From contig CP136064.1 in assembly GCA_032622095.1 (NCBI GenBank), positions 195,083,948 to 195,147,947 of the forward strand: DNA of 64,000 bases. The letters are read 5' to 3'. This document shows, one piece after another, positions 36,325 through 48,347 of this stretch. Origin of the DNA: Siphonodentalium dalli. Its lineage: Eukaryota; Mollusca; Scaphopoda; Gadilida; Siphonodentaliidae. Position numbers and translations under genes: made by a program. Each line of letters starts with the position of its first letter. Within the stretch, counting starts at the first letter, position 1. The notes beneath the pieces are model-generated. The model did no database searches, had not been told where the DNA came from, and was given only the letters and a program-made list of their open reading frames with translations.

Positions 36325-36763
36325 TTAAGGGGCCGAATTACAGGCATCTGTCCGATGCCAAAGTAACCCATTTTACCCAACTTCTAGTCTAAAATTTCCC
36401 AATTTACTATATTGTACAAAAGTGATTGATAATTGCATGAGTATTCCAAAGATTAGCTTCAAATGTTGTTAATTGGAAGTACACCAAAATTTATAGATTT
36501 AATTTCTTAATGGGAACCAAGGTCTTCGTAGTTGGTTCAAATGAAAATAACATAATATAAAACTGTCATTAACAAGTACATGTAAAATATATTGACTTTA
36601 TTCTTATTTTCATTATTAATAACTCTCCAATAACGAGTTTGTGCATATCAAAACCATTGTTATGAACCATTACAGTGGAATTACCGATCCAAGGCCAATT
36701 AATAATAATTACCAAAGTTTAATCAAAACTCAAAGGTAAACATTGCAAAAGGTCAAAACATTA

Positions 36764-36847
36764 TTTGGAAAATCATATCTAGACTTTGGAAAATCATATC
36801 TAGACTTTGGAAAATCATATCTAGACTTTGGAAAATCATATCTAGAC
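36764..36847. repeat. Four tandem 21-bp units, duplicate
   Basis: Same four copies as 34815-34898, in unit 2 of the segmental duplication. Confidence 0.95.
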
Positions 36848-38319
36848 TAAACTATTTGAACTTACAAGATTAGCGATGTTTATTTACAAATCACTTAAAC
36901 AGTTTTGTTTACATAATAATGGTTTCAACACACTAAATCTCGTTATTGGATAACTTTCAATAATTAATATAAGAACAAAGTGTATCTATATCTCCAACAT
37001 CTTCTTGGTGGTAATGTTTTTACAAACTTTTTAATTTTTGCACATTTACCAACTGTGAAGCCTTGTGTCCTTTTAAATGACAACTAGAATTATGACAATG
37101 CCCCTATTGCCTTTTTTCCTAAAGGCAGGGCATGGTGGATGGACACACAAACAGAAGTATAAAGCCAATTCATTATACCACCTCAAAACCACATATCTAA
37201 GAAATTCATTTCATACTTGAAGTTTTATGCTAATAGGTCATTGCTTTTACGTAGCCACCTCACATTTCTCAATAGTCAGATGACAGATAAATGAGCAAGC
37301 AATGACCCAACTGCGTGACCTTTAACATTGCAAGAAATTCCATTAGCAGTGTCTAGCATTTATTCTCTTTGTCCGCCCCGGAACTCCTGGTTAAATTATA
37401 CATGTCAGCCGTGCCTAGCAGCCACTCACCTATGTATCAAATCAATATTCACATAGCGTTATAACACAACACGATAAATCTTGATATTCGCAGAAAGTAA
37501 AACGTGATCTAACAACAGAAGTCCGCTATCTCTCCAGATATTGATCAGTCATCGGGAAAACAAAATCACTGGATATAACACTGAGTTTAGCACTATTATC
37601 CCGCACTGCCACTAATCAATGCTCTCGCGCTAATCCTATCCACATTATCGGCAAGCGGATCTCTGCCAGGCATTCATCAGGCGATTCCACTCAAATTGCT
37701 GCGACGACCGGATCTTTGCAAAGTATCCCATGATCCGAGGCACTCAGAACACGGATCTACATTCATTGATTATTCTCAGTAAGGCATTTGTAGATCAGCA
37801 AGTGTGATTCCTTAGTTTAGGACTGTCCAAACATTTGCCTATTCCGTACAGAACTACAGTCCTAAATCACTAAATTCCTGACATATGGTCGTTATAGATG
37901 CCCAGAGCTCTTCTATTTGTCCACTACAGCCGACTCTAAGGAAACAATCAAGATGTGATTGCTTATAGTTTAGGACTGTTTAAACATTTGCCTATACCAG
38001 ATAGAACTAGAGGTGGAAGTGTCCCACCTACAATACGGATAACCCCCGCAGTGCAATTGGACTAAATTAAGGGTAGCCATATTAACATACATGTATTTGT
38101 TTTGTTTTTTTTATATAAAAATAGAAATAAAAAAAAACATATGTAAGGAATACAAGCTCAGACAAAATTCCTAATTCGATATAAAGGGCGATAACTCTTC
38201 TAAAACAAGAGGTTGCTGGGATGCCCCATGGTGAAAATTGAAATATGGGCAGGTCGGAAACCAAATTGTGAAAAAAAATATGATGAACGAACAAATTACT
38301 GGACAATTCTAACGAATGA

Positions 38320-38645
38320 CTGACGGAAATCCAACATTTTCAGATAAAGAAAGAGGGATAACTCTTGAACGGAAATTGAGAACAATGTCAATAAACACTC
38401 TTTAGAAAGTCCTCATGATGCCAAATCTGCAAACCAAATTTCATTGAGATCCGATAACCCATGTTTGAGATATAAGAGCGGACGGACAGAATCCAACATT
38501 TTCAGGTAAACAAAGAGGGATGGATAACTCTTGAACGGAAAATGTGAACAACGTCAATGAACCCTCCTTTAAAAGCCCTCCTGATGTCAAACCTGCATAC
38601 CAAATTTCATCGAGATCCGAAAACCCATGGTTGAGACGGACACAT
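38320..38645. repeat. Two tandem units of about 160 bp
   Basis: aatccaacattttcagNtaaa, then 'agagggat(ggat)aactcttgaacgg', 'accaaatttcatNgagatcc' and 'aacccatgNttgag' occur twice, at about 38327 and 38490. Confidence 0.8.
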
Positions 38646-38975
38646 GTAATCCAGTATATTTACATACTAAGTGTTGTCATCACTAAATCCAGCATTCTGA
38701 TTGGTCGGCGCCCACGTGGCTAGTTGCAATTATTTCTCGGTGAATGCGCAACAGCTAATAACTTCAAGCTCATAACAACATCGATATGTCATTTGGGTTT
38801 GGAAAGACGAACGCGTAATGTTTTGGGCGCATTTGGATTCGCGCAGGATTGACTTAATAAATCATCGGGTTTCAATTGTTCCTGTTAACTTTTGCCAAGG
38901 GTACTATGGGATATTTTGGGCTGGTTTTGTCACGATACACTTATCGATTTAAAAACATTTATATATATGTATATA

Positions 38976-39127
38976 AATATAAGGATTAACTGTCATCTGG
39001 ACTGTTTTTATGGAGATGTAACCATGAGGTAAGTGGTCATAACTTCGGGTTTTAAACAAGTGATGACCACTTACCTCACGGTTACATCTCCATAAAAACA
39101 GTCCACATGACAGTTAATCCTTATATA
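38976..39127. repeat. Inverted repeat of about 150 bp
   Basis: tataaggattaactgtcat ... ctgtttttatggagatgtaa ... gaggtaagtggtcat is mirrored downstream, with a loop of about 25 bp around 39050. Confidence 0.85.
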
Positions 39128-39507
39128 CCCACCATCTTTTGGGATGGGGGTATAGCAAGTCAAACGGACCACATAATCAGGTACACAGATTCCCATGGTA
39201 GTAAATAACTGTCATGTTTTTTAAAATTGACTGAAAAATATAGGAATACAAGCTCAGATGAAGTTACATCCATGGACGGACAGATGAGCTAATTCCTATA
39301 TACCCCCATCTCCTATAACTCGTTACGGAGTGTATAACTACTGTCCTGAGTCACTAAAGTCTTGACATATGGTCATTATATAAATGGTCATAGACAGATA
39401 TATAGCACACTCATATTTGTCTACTGTAGCGGACACTGAGTATAATGTCAAGTCTCATTTCCTTATTATATAGGACTAACCAATCAAACCTGCTCCACAT
39501 AGAATTA

Positions 39508-39694
39508 CAGTAATGCCCTAAATAATCAACTCCTTAACCACAGCAGAATTATGGATAATTTTTCAGGATTTAGTCAGAAATATGCCTTGTTGCCATTCAT
39601 CGGAAAGCTCTCACTGAGATATTTCCGACTAAATCCTGAAAAATTACCCATAATTCTGCTGTGGTTAAGGAGTCGATTATTTAGGGGATTACTG
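39508..39694. mobile_element. Family A MITE, copy 5, right arm eroded at the centre
   Basis: Both ends are intact, with TA flanks. The right arm jumps from the centre (ctctcactgaga) to tatttccgactaaatcc, missing about 25 bp of palindrome. It is inserted in a unit of the 155-bp satellite. Confidence 0.87.
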
Positions 39695-40409
39695 TAGTCC
39701 TAAATCACTAACCCCTGACATATGATCTTTATAGATGCCCAAAGCTCTCCTATTTATCTACTGTAGGAGACTCTGAGGAAGCAATCAAGACACAATTCCT
39801 TAGTTTAGGATTTTCCTTATTTTAATGTCGGAAATCTCTCAAGTCATGATATATTGGGTCATTGTACATATCGTCGGAGGGCTTCAATAAGTTCCTCAGA
39901 TAACTTGTCAATATTTCAAGTACAAATGCAATTTTTCAATGTTTATCAGGGAAATTGGTGTTCTAAAATGTCATATCTGGGTTCCCCATAAAACATTTTT
40001 GTTAAATCTAAAATGTCGTAATTTTTATTTTCGAAACCGTTCCCGATAGGATAATTCTGATTGAACTGTTTTGTAGAAGAACGACTGGAGGGCGTATCAT
40101 CCTTATCCTGAGTGACTGAGACTAACGAAGCCGCAGGAATCATCAAAACTAAAATGTCGAATCGACAAGATTTCAATATTTAACTTCTAAAGTGTCATAT
40201 AATGCAATCAAATCATGTTTTCTCATCAACTAGATGATAATTAAATATGAAAGTACTAGTATCTATTATAACAACTGTGATATGACGTGTTATCATGCAA
40301 AGTTATTGGCAGATACCAATTCTAGTTCGAGATAAATAGTTTTTTGTGTCTCCTGAACAATTTGATTATCCTGAGGTACGACCTTTTAGAGGCCCACCAA
40401 TGATATGAA

Positions 40410-40487
40410 CAGTAATGCCCTAAATAATTGACTCCCTATTCACAGCAGAATTATGGGTAACTTTTCAGGATTTAGTCGGAAATATGG
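40410..40487. mobile_element. Family A MITE, copy 6, left arm only
   Basis: CAGTAATGCCC through ttaggcggaaatatgg-like sequence (tttagtcggaaatatgg), then unrelated DNA. The break is just before the palindrome centre. Confidence 0.85.
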
Positions 40488-40779
40488 GTATGTGGGGATT
40501 CATTGTCACAAACACCTGATTGAAGGTCCCACAAAATTATTTCACACCTGGTTGATAATACTCCAGCCTTGACAAGTATGGAATTTTTTATTACATAATA
40601 ATTATTACAGTTACAGTTGGTATGTAGAGGTATATATAAATGATATATATAAAAATACTTCTAGTTCATCAAAATTATTTTAATTATTGTGTATTTTACC
40701 TGTGTCTGTTAGATTTTACGTTTTAGTCATTAATTGTGAACCGACCAGAAAACGATGATTTAATTTGGCTAAAGTTTTT

Positions 40780-41284
40780 TTCATTTGGCTAATAAAATTA
40801 TCATTTGGCTAAACTTTTGGCTAAACTTTCTTTCGGTCCAGCGCGAACACTGATCAATACCTTTCATTTCAGGAAACTCTTACATTAATTGTATTATGGT
40901 GTTTTGTAAGGTTTAGGAAAAGTTAACACCTCTAACAAGATGCAGTTAATCTGATAGCATTAATATCGATGGGCTGAGGTATCACTATAGTATTTGTTGT
41001 TGTGGTGTTCACATAGCTAATCCTCTTTTAATGTGCCCTTCAGATGACACAACCATTCTAAAATGGTATTGTTCAGTTATTGTATGATAAACCACACAAG
41101 AGAGGTGAGAATAATTCATAACTAACTGCTTTCCTATCGATATAAAAAGTCGTTCAAACAGCGTTTGTCTAAATATACGACTCAAGTGTTGAAGTGATAG
41201 TACAGTATTTGGCAACTTTTAAAAGAATTTGGCAAAAAATATTTTCATTTGGCAAAAATAAATTTTGGTCCAGCGCAGACCCTG
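40780..41284 (+). mobile_element. Rearranged relative of the hAT element at 48649
   Basis: From about 40850 the sequence (ttcatttcaggaaactctta, aagttaacacctctaacaag, catttggcaaaaataaattt) tracks the element at 48649-49215 to its right end CAGCGCAGACCCTG. The left end is replaced by 'ggctaaa' repeats and a second internal copy of the right end (ccagcgcgaacactg at about 40838). Confidence 0.65.
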
Positions 41285-42468
41285 GTCCTGTTTCTCTGAA
41301 GTTCTGACATATGGTCATTATAGATGCCCATGCAGATATTGTGGCCACTCTCCTATCTGGATGTTGTAGCTGACTCTGTGAGGATGTACGGACTGTAATC
41401 AAGATACAATTTCTTAGTTAAATCTAGGAGTGTCAAAACATTTGCTGGTTTTGGAGAGCGGGGTGTCCTAAATCTAAGTCATGATATATGAACCTTATAG
41501 ATGCCAGTACAGATATATCCTATTTGTCTACTGTAGCCAGTTCTTAGGAAGCAATCAAGATGCAATTCCTTAGATTAGGACTGTCCAAACATTTGACTGT
41601 TCTGAATAGGACTACTGTCATAAATCTTTGTGAAAAGTTGTGATAGATGACAGTTATATTTCATCTTAAGTGACTTTCTTGCCTTCTGATCGGCTGAGAG
41701 CTTACCTCCATTTCCAGTAGAGTGCATCCATTTGGATGGGGAGGGGGGCACTTGAGCACTACATGCATGTAGTCCCAGCTATTTTAGCACGGTGGCTGCT
41801 TTGAGCTTGCCGTTTCATGTTTATGCTTTCAAAAGGTATGATATTCAAAACATATTTTATGAGTTATTCTAAGTAACTTGAGTTCATCCAATCATCTATT
41901 TAGTACACGTTTCCTTCGACGCAAACCACCTAGTGAAATCGGTAGGAATAATACTGGTTTACGTATGATTGCCTTACTATTCTATATCAGACTTTATGTC
42001 CAGATCCAGTGGCAGGATTATTCATCAATTTTAATTGACTTTATCATACAAATCAATAAAAAATTATATATTTATTGGAAAGATTGATATCTTATGGTCA
42101 TAATAATGTATTATAATCTAACATTTATGTTAAATTACGCACATAATATGCCGTGTAATTACCAATAACTCGAGTTTGATATGTTTGTTTATGCTCAGAT
42201 AAGACCTGAACTGTTACAAAAGATGCGAGGTAAAATTATTTATTTATTTTTTTAAATTATGTGATGAAATATATTTTTCACATTTAATAAATTACATATA
42301 AGTAATCTCAGTTGAGAACTCTTGTAGAGTTCAGAACAAATATGTTTTCTATGGAATAAACTGGATTACTTTCACAATTATGACATTTTATTACCGTCAT
42401 ATTGATGGGAGTTTAGATGAGCGGTGCTTCACATTTAAAGTCAACTATAAAAGAATAAGACAACCGTA

Positions 42469-42582
42469 TAGTAATTCCCGAATGATATGACCCTTTAACC
42501 ACAGCAGAATTACGTGAAATTTTTCAGGATTTAGTCGATGGCAACAAGCCATATTTCCGACTAAATCCTGAAAAATTTCCAC
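42469..42582. mobile_element. Family A MITE, copy 7, centre and right end deleted
   Basis: TAGTAATTCCCG ... ttaaccacagcagaattacg ... tttagtcg joins straight to atggcaacaagccatattt. It stops at gaaaaatttccac. The left end is of the 'cccgaa-tatgacccttt' subtype also seen at 52683. Confidence 0.78.
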
Positions 42583-43592
42583 AGGAGAAATCCCAAAATG
42601 GGAACTACAAAAAGGTTAAGATGACATTGTTGATACAATATATTAAATGACTAAAGAATGTATTGGCATTGACCACGTAAATATGGCTCATTGAGTGAGT
42701 TTATCTGTGTAGAATTGGGTCCGAATGAATTATCATGTATATGTACTTCAAGTGTTGTGTTTTCTCAAACATTACACAAATGCGGTTGTAGTTTCGGAAA
42801 TAATAGTTTAATGCTCCAATCTTCAAACAGGTAAATTACCTTCATACTAAAGTTCCTGAGATAGAATAAGAGTATAACATCACTTTAAACTCCATACAAT
42901 AGTACCTTAACGAATACCTGTCTAGTCGGGGAACCGCAGTGATATACTATAGCCTTATGGTGGAGTACAGCATCATAGGAAGTTTTACAGCGGCCAATTG
43001 TACATAGCGCACTGATTAATGCCAGCAGTTTAGTCAGTGAGGATGGTAACTATGTAGGAAAGGATGTATCAGGTACAAGTTAATAGATATGGATGGAAGC
43101 AAATCAATTAGAAAGTACAAACTAATGCCAGCTCAGGGCTCGCGGTCAGATAGGCATGCCAGAAATTATTACACACATATAATGCGAAAGTGCTCCAAAG
43201 CAAAGAGGGCATGCATCTGAGCAATGTCTATCGCTCTGTTCCCGCATATAACAAAGCTTATTTAGGGGGTGTTTATATCAGACCAGGCTAGCCCGGCCAA
43301 CCGAGCCAGTCCGGATAACCAAGCTGAGCGCGTGAGGTGTTTACATGTATATGACAAAAGCTAGCCGGAGACAGAATGCCTGCTTGAAAAGCAGAATAAT
43401 CGAGTTTGCGATACAGTCCTTGCCAATCAATTGATATTGGAACACCTTCATTTTGACAAGCACGTGCTCGACAGAGGGGTTTGGCAAAGTCATGCTTGTC
43501 GTATTAAATTGAGAAACAGATCCCGCGTGTTGAATCTGCTGAGGAACGGGATGTCTGTTACTCAAGCCTGCAAATAGTGTGTCTGTCATTTG

Positions 43593-43672
43593 CAGAATGA
43601 GTTCCACAGAGGGTGAAGTTAGTGACCCGCTAGCATCACCAGATTCACCCTTGCGGAACCTCATTCTCCTTA
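43593..43672. repeat. Fragment of the hairpin repeat of 31146-32335
   Basis: cagaatgagttccacagagg, then gtgaaNttagtga ... tagcatcaccaNattcaccc and ggaacctcattct: one diverged hairpin unit. Confidence 0.7.
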
Positions 43673-44041
43673 GGCGATAAGGTCAATAAGTGCTGAGTAT
43701 TCTGACTCGGTAGTGTGCGTGGTGGTACAGCGACTCCCAAGGAATTGATCTCAGAGATGGATGGCTCAGCAATCAGGCTCTAGTGTGTGCCGGCCTTTAG
43801 AATGTCTGCATTTCGCCATATAATCTGAGAAACTCTATAAGCAACAGCAGATGATCATGATAATCTTTTTGTTTCCACAGAAAGAAAAGTTTAATATTTT
43901 GATTGCACATCCAACTCTCTTTCTGTTTCGTTCAGATTTTGGTCTCATAATTTCTCAATGTTCTATCAAGAAGAATCAATATTTAGAAATGATTTTACTA
44001 TTTGACTATGCTGGCCACCTTATTGCAACTTATCAAAACTA

Positions 44042-44220
44042 CAGTAATGCCCTAAGTAATCGACTCCTTAACCACAGCAGAATTAAGGGTAACTTTTCAG
44101 GATTTAGTCGGAAATATGGCTTGTTGCCATTCATCGGAAAGCTCTCGGCAACGAGCCATATTTCCGACTAAATCCTGAAAAGTTACCCATAATTCTGCTG
44201 TGGTTAACGAGTCGATTACT
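44042..44220. mobile_element. Family A MITE, copy 8, centre eroded
   Basis: The left arm runs into cggaaagctctc and jumps to ggcaacgagccatatttccg, losing part of the right arm. The right end stops at gagtcgattac without the final GGGCATTACTG. Confidence 0.83.
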
Positions 44221-44342
44221 TTTAAATATACTATTTGGCAACTGATATTACATACATGAATGTAACAACGTGTAACTGAAAAAACAATTCAATCCTGCAT
44301 TACAGCCTGCAGCTCCATAAGTTTCAAGGGAGTCCACAAATG

Positions 44343-45028
44343 TGACCCGCCATATCAAATCCAGTCGTAAGTCGGGATTTTTTTACCCTGTGCCAATGGA
44401 TTCTCTTATATATGCGAGTCGACCATAGGTCGCCTCGCATATATAAGAGAATGCATTGGCCTAACAATTTTTGACAATTTTAATAATTTGTTCTTGTATT
44501 CTTTAACAATTTTATATTTCACCCATACAGAGCCCCAGACAAACGTGAGCAGACAACACTCTTCTATATGCTTCTATATATGTGTGGGGCTCCCTGCAGG
44601 GTAATGGTTGTTTTTTTATTTTATGTCCTGATTCTCTTATATATGCGAGTCGACCATAGGTCGCCTCGCATATATAAGAGAATGCATTGGCCTAACAATT
44701 TTTGACAATTTTAATAATTTGTTCTTGTATTCTTTAACAATTTTATATTTCACCCATACAGAGCCCCAGACAAACGTGAGCAGACAACACTCTTCTATAT
44801 GCTTCTATATATGTGTGGGGCTCCCTGCAGGGTAATGGTTGTTTTTTTATTTTATGTCCAAAAAATTGTAAGAAACATTTATTTAAAATACATAATAAAA
44901 AATTGTTAGGCCAATGCATTCTCTTATATATGCGAGGCGACCTATGGTCGACTCGCATATATAAGAGAATGCATTGGCACAGGGTAAAAAAAATCCCGAC
45001 TTACGACGGGATTTGATATGGCGGGTCA
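44343..45028. mobile_element. TIR element built from family B-like hairpins
   Basis: TGACCCGCCATATCAAATCC and its mirror ggatttgatatggcgggtca (with one extra base) form terminal arms of about 55 bp that run into 'aagtcgggatttttttaccctgtgccaatg'. Flanks repeat CAAATG (44337-44342 and 45029-45034). Inside are three ATTCTCTTATATATGCGAG hairpins and an exact tandem duplication (44401-44862). Confidence 0.75.
44401..44862. repeat. Exact tandem duplication, two units of 231 bp
   Basis: Both units start at the ttctcttatatatgcgag hairpin and run to tttttattttatgtcc. I see no difference between them. Confidence 0.92.
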
Positions 45029-45034
45029 CAAATG

Positions 45035-45741
45035 TTTGGAACGGAAAGATGGTGGAAGGGCACGATGTAAGTGAATGAAACTGGAACTATAGAATCAACT
45101 TCACACATAACAACAGAAGTTTATACAGTAGCATGACGAAATCTTTGGATAACATCAGATAGGGAATGACAGTAAATGTGTAATAAATACAGAAGCATAT
45201 GACTACAGAAGCCGACAACTTATGGCACCTTGTATCAGTGGAACAAGCGGTCATTTAGGCCTCAATTTAATTCTTGCTTTTAACTAATTAAGTGACACGA
45301 ATCAATCATATTACTGTATAATATATTAATGATTTTATAAATGGCGAGAGAATCCATTAAGTAAATAAAAGGATAACTCAACCGAGTAGTTTTATAGAGA
45401 TCTCATTGTATCTATTGACTAGTGTGCATTTATTTTATTGATTGATCGATTGCTACATGCTATGGAGTCGTCTTCATTGAATGCCGTGATATTTTCACTG
45501 AACAATTTCCTGTATCATACAGTAGCCTTGTTATAATAACCACCAGAAATTTTCTGTATTATGTTGGAGGCTCGTTCCGGAAGCTACAAACCCCCAGAAA
45601 CTCTCTGCATCATGTAGGAGTCTAGCTCCAGAAAATCAATTTACTTTTTGGGAATAAAGTATGATGTCAAAAGTAGATAGATAAGTGTTATCATAACTGC
45701 TTGTATTTGAAGTGCTACTGGGAACCAAAAGTCAATAGATA
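45035..45741. other. Unremarkable AT-rich sequence
   Basis: There are no ORFs, hairpins or repeats beyond a short near-duplicate 'ccagaaa(c/t)tNtctg(c/t)atNatgt(a/t)gga' motif at about 45545-45620. Confidence 0.4.
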
Positions 45742-45954
45742 CAGTAATGCCCTAAATAATCGACTCCTTAACCACAGCAGAATTATGGGTAACTTTTCAG
45801 GATTTAGTCGGAAATATGGCTTGTTGCCATTCATCTGAAAGCTCTCAGTGAGAGGTTTCCGATGAATGGCAACAAGCCATATTTCCGACTAAATCCTGAA
45901 AAGTTACCCATAATTCTGCTGTGGTTAAGAAGTCAATTATTTAGGGCATTACTG
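45742..45954. mobile_element. Family A MITE, copy 9, intact
   Basis: This is a 213-bp near-perfect palindrome with TA on both sides. Its arms show very few mismatches. Its right end abuts the donor side of the candidate exon 45967-46042. Confidence 0.92.
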
Positions 45955-45966
45955 TAAGTTTGTTAC

Positions 45967-46042
45967 CCCGTGTCCGTTCATGTAGTACAGGTTTTCACCT
46001 TCCCTCAGCAGGCCTTCATCCTCATGGGATACAGCTGGCTGG
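45967..46042 (-). CDS. Candidate coding exon, possibly 5' part of the RERE-like gene
   Basis: This 76-bp segment is one base plus 25 codons. The acceptor is ctacttatag and the donor gtaaca. It encodes QPAVSHEDEGLLREGENLYY followed by MNGHG. The acidic lead followed by GENLYYMNGHG is the kind of sequence found just before the BAH domain of Atrophin-type proteins, but I cannot confirm homology by eye. It abuts a palindromic MITE (45742-45954) on its donor side. A G-rich tract (46081-46130) on the plus strand forms the upstream C-rich intron. Confidence 0.38.
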
Positions 46043-46080
46043 CTATAAGTAGGTAAAACCTGTATGTTTAACAGAACTGT

Positions 46081-46130
46081 GGGGTGGATGGAGGGAATGG
46101 GTGGAGCGAAAGGGGGGGGGGGGGGCAGGG
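46081..46130 (+). repeat. G-rich tract with a run of 14 G
   Basis: ggggtggatggagggaatgg then gtggagcgaaa and G14. It could form a G-quadruplex on this strand; on the other strand it is a C-rich tract upstream of a candidate splice acceptor. Confidence 0.7.
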
Positions 46131-46139
46131 ACATGTAAC

Positions 46140-48203
46140 TAATAGAATATCTATGGGAAATATTTTGTTTTTCAGCAATTTAAGTAACCTACTCTCAGTA
46201 TGCTGTCAAATAAAAGCAGCCTCCCTCAGTCCACAGTGGTGACAGTGATTGACTGACAGTGCTTGCTACTGGTTCATGATAATTAGTGTTATTGCCAGTC
46301 GGGTTTATGACAGCCTTACACAGATTTAAACAAACAAGGTGTCACCCTGCTTGATACCTGAGTATCAGTATGATAAACTAGCACACAGTCCCAAACACTC
46401 CTTGTCAAAAAACCTAAGCTCATATCCTGTGATACTGTGTGATACTGCGTTAAATACCTGGCGAGATACAAGTCATATAACACAGTCAAATGAAACAGAC
46501 AGCTGATCACATCAACAAATACGAGATACAGGTCAGAACAGAAATAGTTGCCAAGCTACACATCCTAAAATAAAGTCAAATGAAACAGAACTGATCGCCT
46601 CAAACAAATACAAGATACAGACAAGACTGGAGATATCAGTCCCAACATGTAACAAACAAATGGATAAGAGATCAACATCAAAATGCATGTCATACATGTA
46701 AGTACAAGATGCATGCAATAAGTACAAAATGCACTTCGCACAATTTTATAGTCATTAGAAATGAATCCTTTAATAATTTGTTCTGATCCTCATAAAACTG
46801 CTAAACATGCATTTTGTTTTCTTTTTCATCAGTTAATTTTAAGTAAATCAGAGTCAAAGCATTCTAGAAATTGTTATTATTTCTACTAGAAACAGGTCCA
46901 TTGTAAATGTTATGATAGGAATTCTATGGACTTGATTCAAAGAGAAATAGCTACCAGAATTTGAACAAGTGGGTTGCATTTATGTTAAGACAACAAAACC
47001 CCATCCCATATCTCAAAAACATGCCTACAATTTTAATATGGCAACACGTGTCATAAGTGAAAACATCTCACTGTTCCATCGAAAATGACTTTGCCCCCAA
47101 CATCATGGTATTGTGTATCACTTTTTTATGTAGTCGATAAAAGGCAGGTGTTGGTATGAGGGATCTCCATGAGTCATTGTAGTGTCCCGGGTGTACCCCT
47201 CTGTGCACAACAATAGGCATTTGTTGCTCGACACAAAACAGCAGTGACAAAATATGCTAACCTGCTGATAAAGCAAGGCAATTTAAGTTGGAAGACCACA
47301 AGAACATGTAAAACGGCCATTTGTGTTTAAAGGAGGACATTCATAACAGAGTTATCTGCCTTAAGGCAGCCGGTATATACTGTCCAAGGTTAATTTTAAG
47401 TCAAATTCGTCCAGCATTTGTTCAATTCTGTTATGTTATTGAGACCAAAATAGGCTAATAATTTATTATTTCTTCTAGTATATAGAAATTGTACCATCTG
47501 GGAAGATTTACAGAAGTGATAGAAATTATTCACTTCAAGAACATTTCATGGGTTCCATGATTTATCATATATTGAATAATAGATTGTTTCTTGTAACACA
47601 TACTTCTCTTGTCATGGTAAAAATATTAGTATTCAGACCATTTCATTAAGAAAGCTTAACGTTGTGGCAAAAGCCAAACAAACTTTGAGGAATGTAAAAG
47701 TATCAGACTTTATTGAGCCGAATTTTCATCGCTTACAATCATGGAATTTCACCTGGGGATCTAATTCAATGGTTATTCCAATATTGACTCATAAAAGTCA
47801 CAAAAATCATGCAATCTCGAGCTGGGAACACTACAATAGATTACTAAGGATAAAGGAAAAACTATTAAAAAGTATATTTCCTGCATTATAAAGTCCTCCC
47901 ACCCCTGTCAGAACAGGTCATAACATTAATAAGTATTATTTACCAGCATAGCCAGAGCAGAGATTCATGACATGATCTAGGGTGGATACAAAACAATCAA
48001 CACTGAATCATCCAATACTTATGAATTACAATGTTGCTTCAGGCATAGTAATTACTACTGTAGTTACTGCAGGTAATGATAAGTAATTAGTCCATAAAAT
48101 ATCAATAAAATGTGGTTGGTGAAAACTTCCAAGTTTCAAATAACAATGGTTTCAGTCACCTCCTGTATATAACAAATACTGATAAATTTAAAAACAATTA
48201 ATT
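46140..48203. other. Mostly unique AT-rich sequence
   Basis: A loose duplication of 'caaatacNagatacagNtcag ... gtcaaatgaaacagac' occurs around 46440-46620. No exon or element ends were seen. The small ORF 47664-47891 has no recognisable domain. Confidence 0.4.
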
Positions 48204-48347
48204 AAAATATGGCTTGCTGCCATTCATCGGAAAGATCTCACCGAGAGCTTTCCGATGAATGGCAACAAGCCATATTTCCGACTAAATCCTGAAAAATTTC
48301 CCATAATTCTGATGTGGTTGAAGGGTAATATACTTTGGGCATTACTG
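48204..48347. mobile_element. Family A MITE, copy 10, left end lost
   Basis: It starts inside the left arm (aatatggcttgctgcc), keeps the centre and full right arm, and ends tttgggcattactg followed by TA. Confidence 0.83.

Larger units (their letters stand above)
35147..37094. repeat. Tandem segmental duplication, unit 2
   Basis: It starts again at gctaaatcggcacaatggtt and runs nearly identical to unit 1, offset 1943-1949 bp. Visible differences are a longer (GGAC)n run near 35355-35385, a lost TT in the terminal hairpin, and scattered single bases. Confidence 0.92.
37810..41640. repeat. Interrupted satellite-like repeat, unit about 155 bp
   Basis: Units with 'ttaggactgtccaaacatttgc', 'gacatatggtcNttatagatgccc', 'ctatttgtctactgtagccgactctNaggaagcaatcaaga' start near 37810, 37967 (partial), 39348, 39695, 41285 and 41425. 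Other elements separate them: a tandem 155-bp pair, fold-backs, family A MITEs and a hAT derivative. Confidence 0.75.

Noticed and set aside
37560-37770. CpG-containing, less AT-rich stretch that could be a promoter or 5' exon
   Set aside because: No TATA, initiator or long ORF seen; base composition alone is not enough.
39946-40176. 76-codon minus-strand ORF with protein-like composition
   Set aside because: No recognisable domain, repeated 'aaaatgtc' words, no convincing exon boundaries; kept out for lack of support.
47664-47891. 75-codon plus-strand ORF
   Set aside because: No domain, no splice signals, and length expected by chance in this much sequence.
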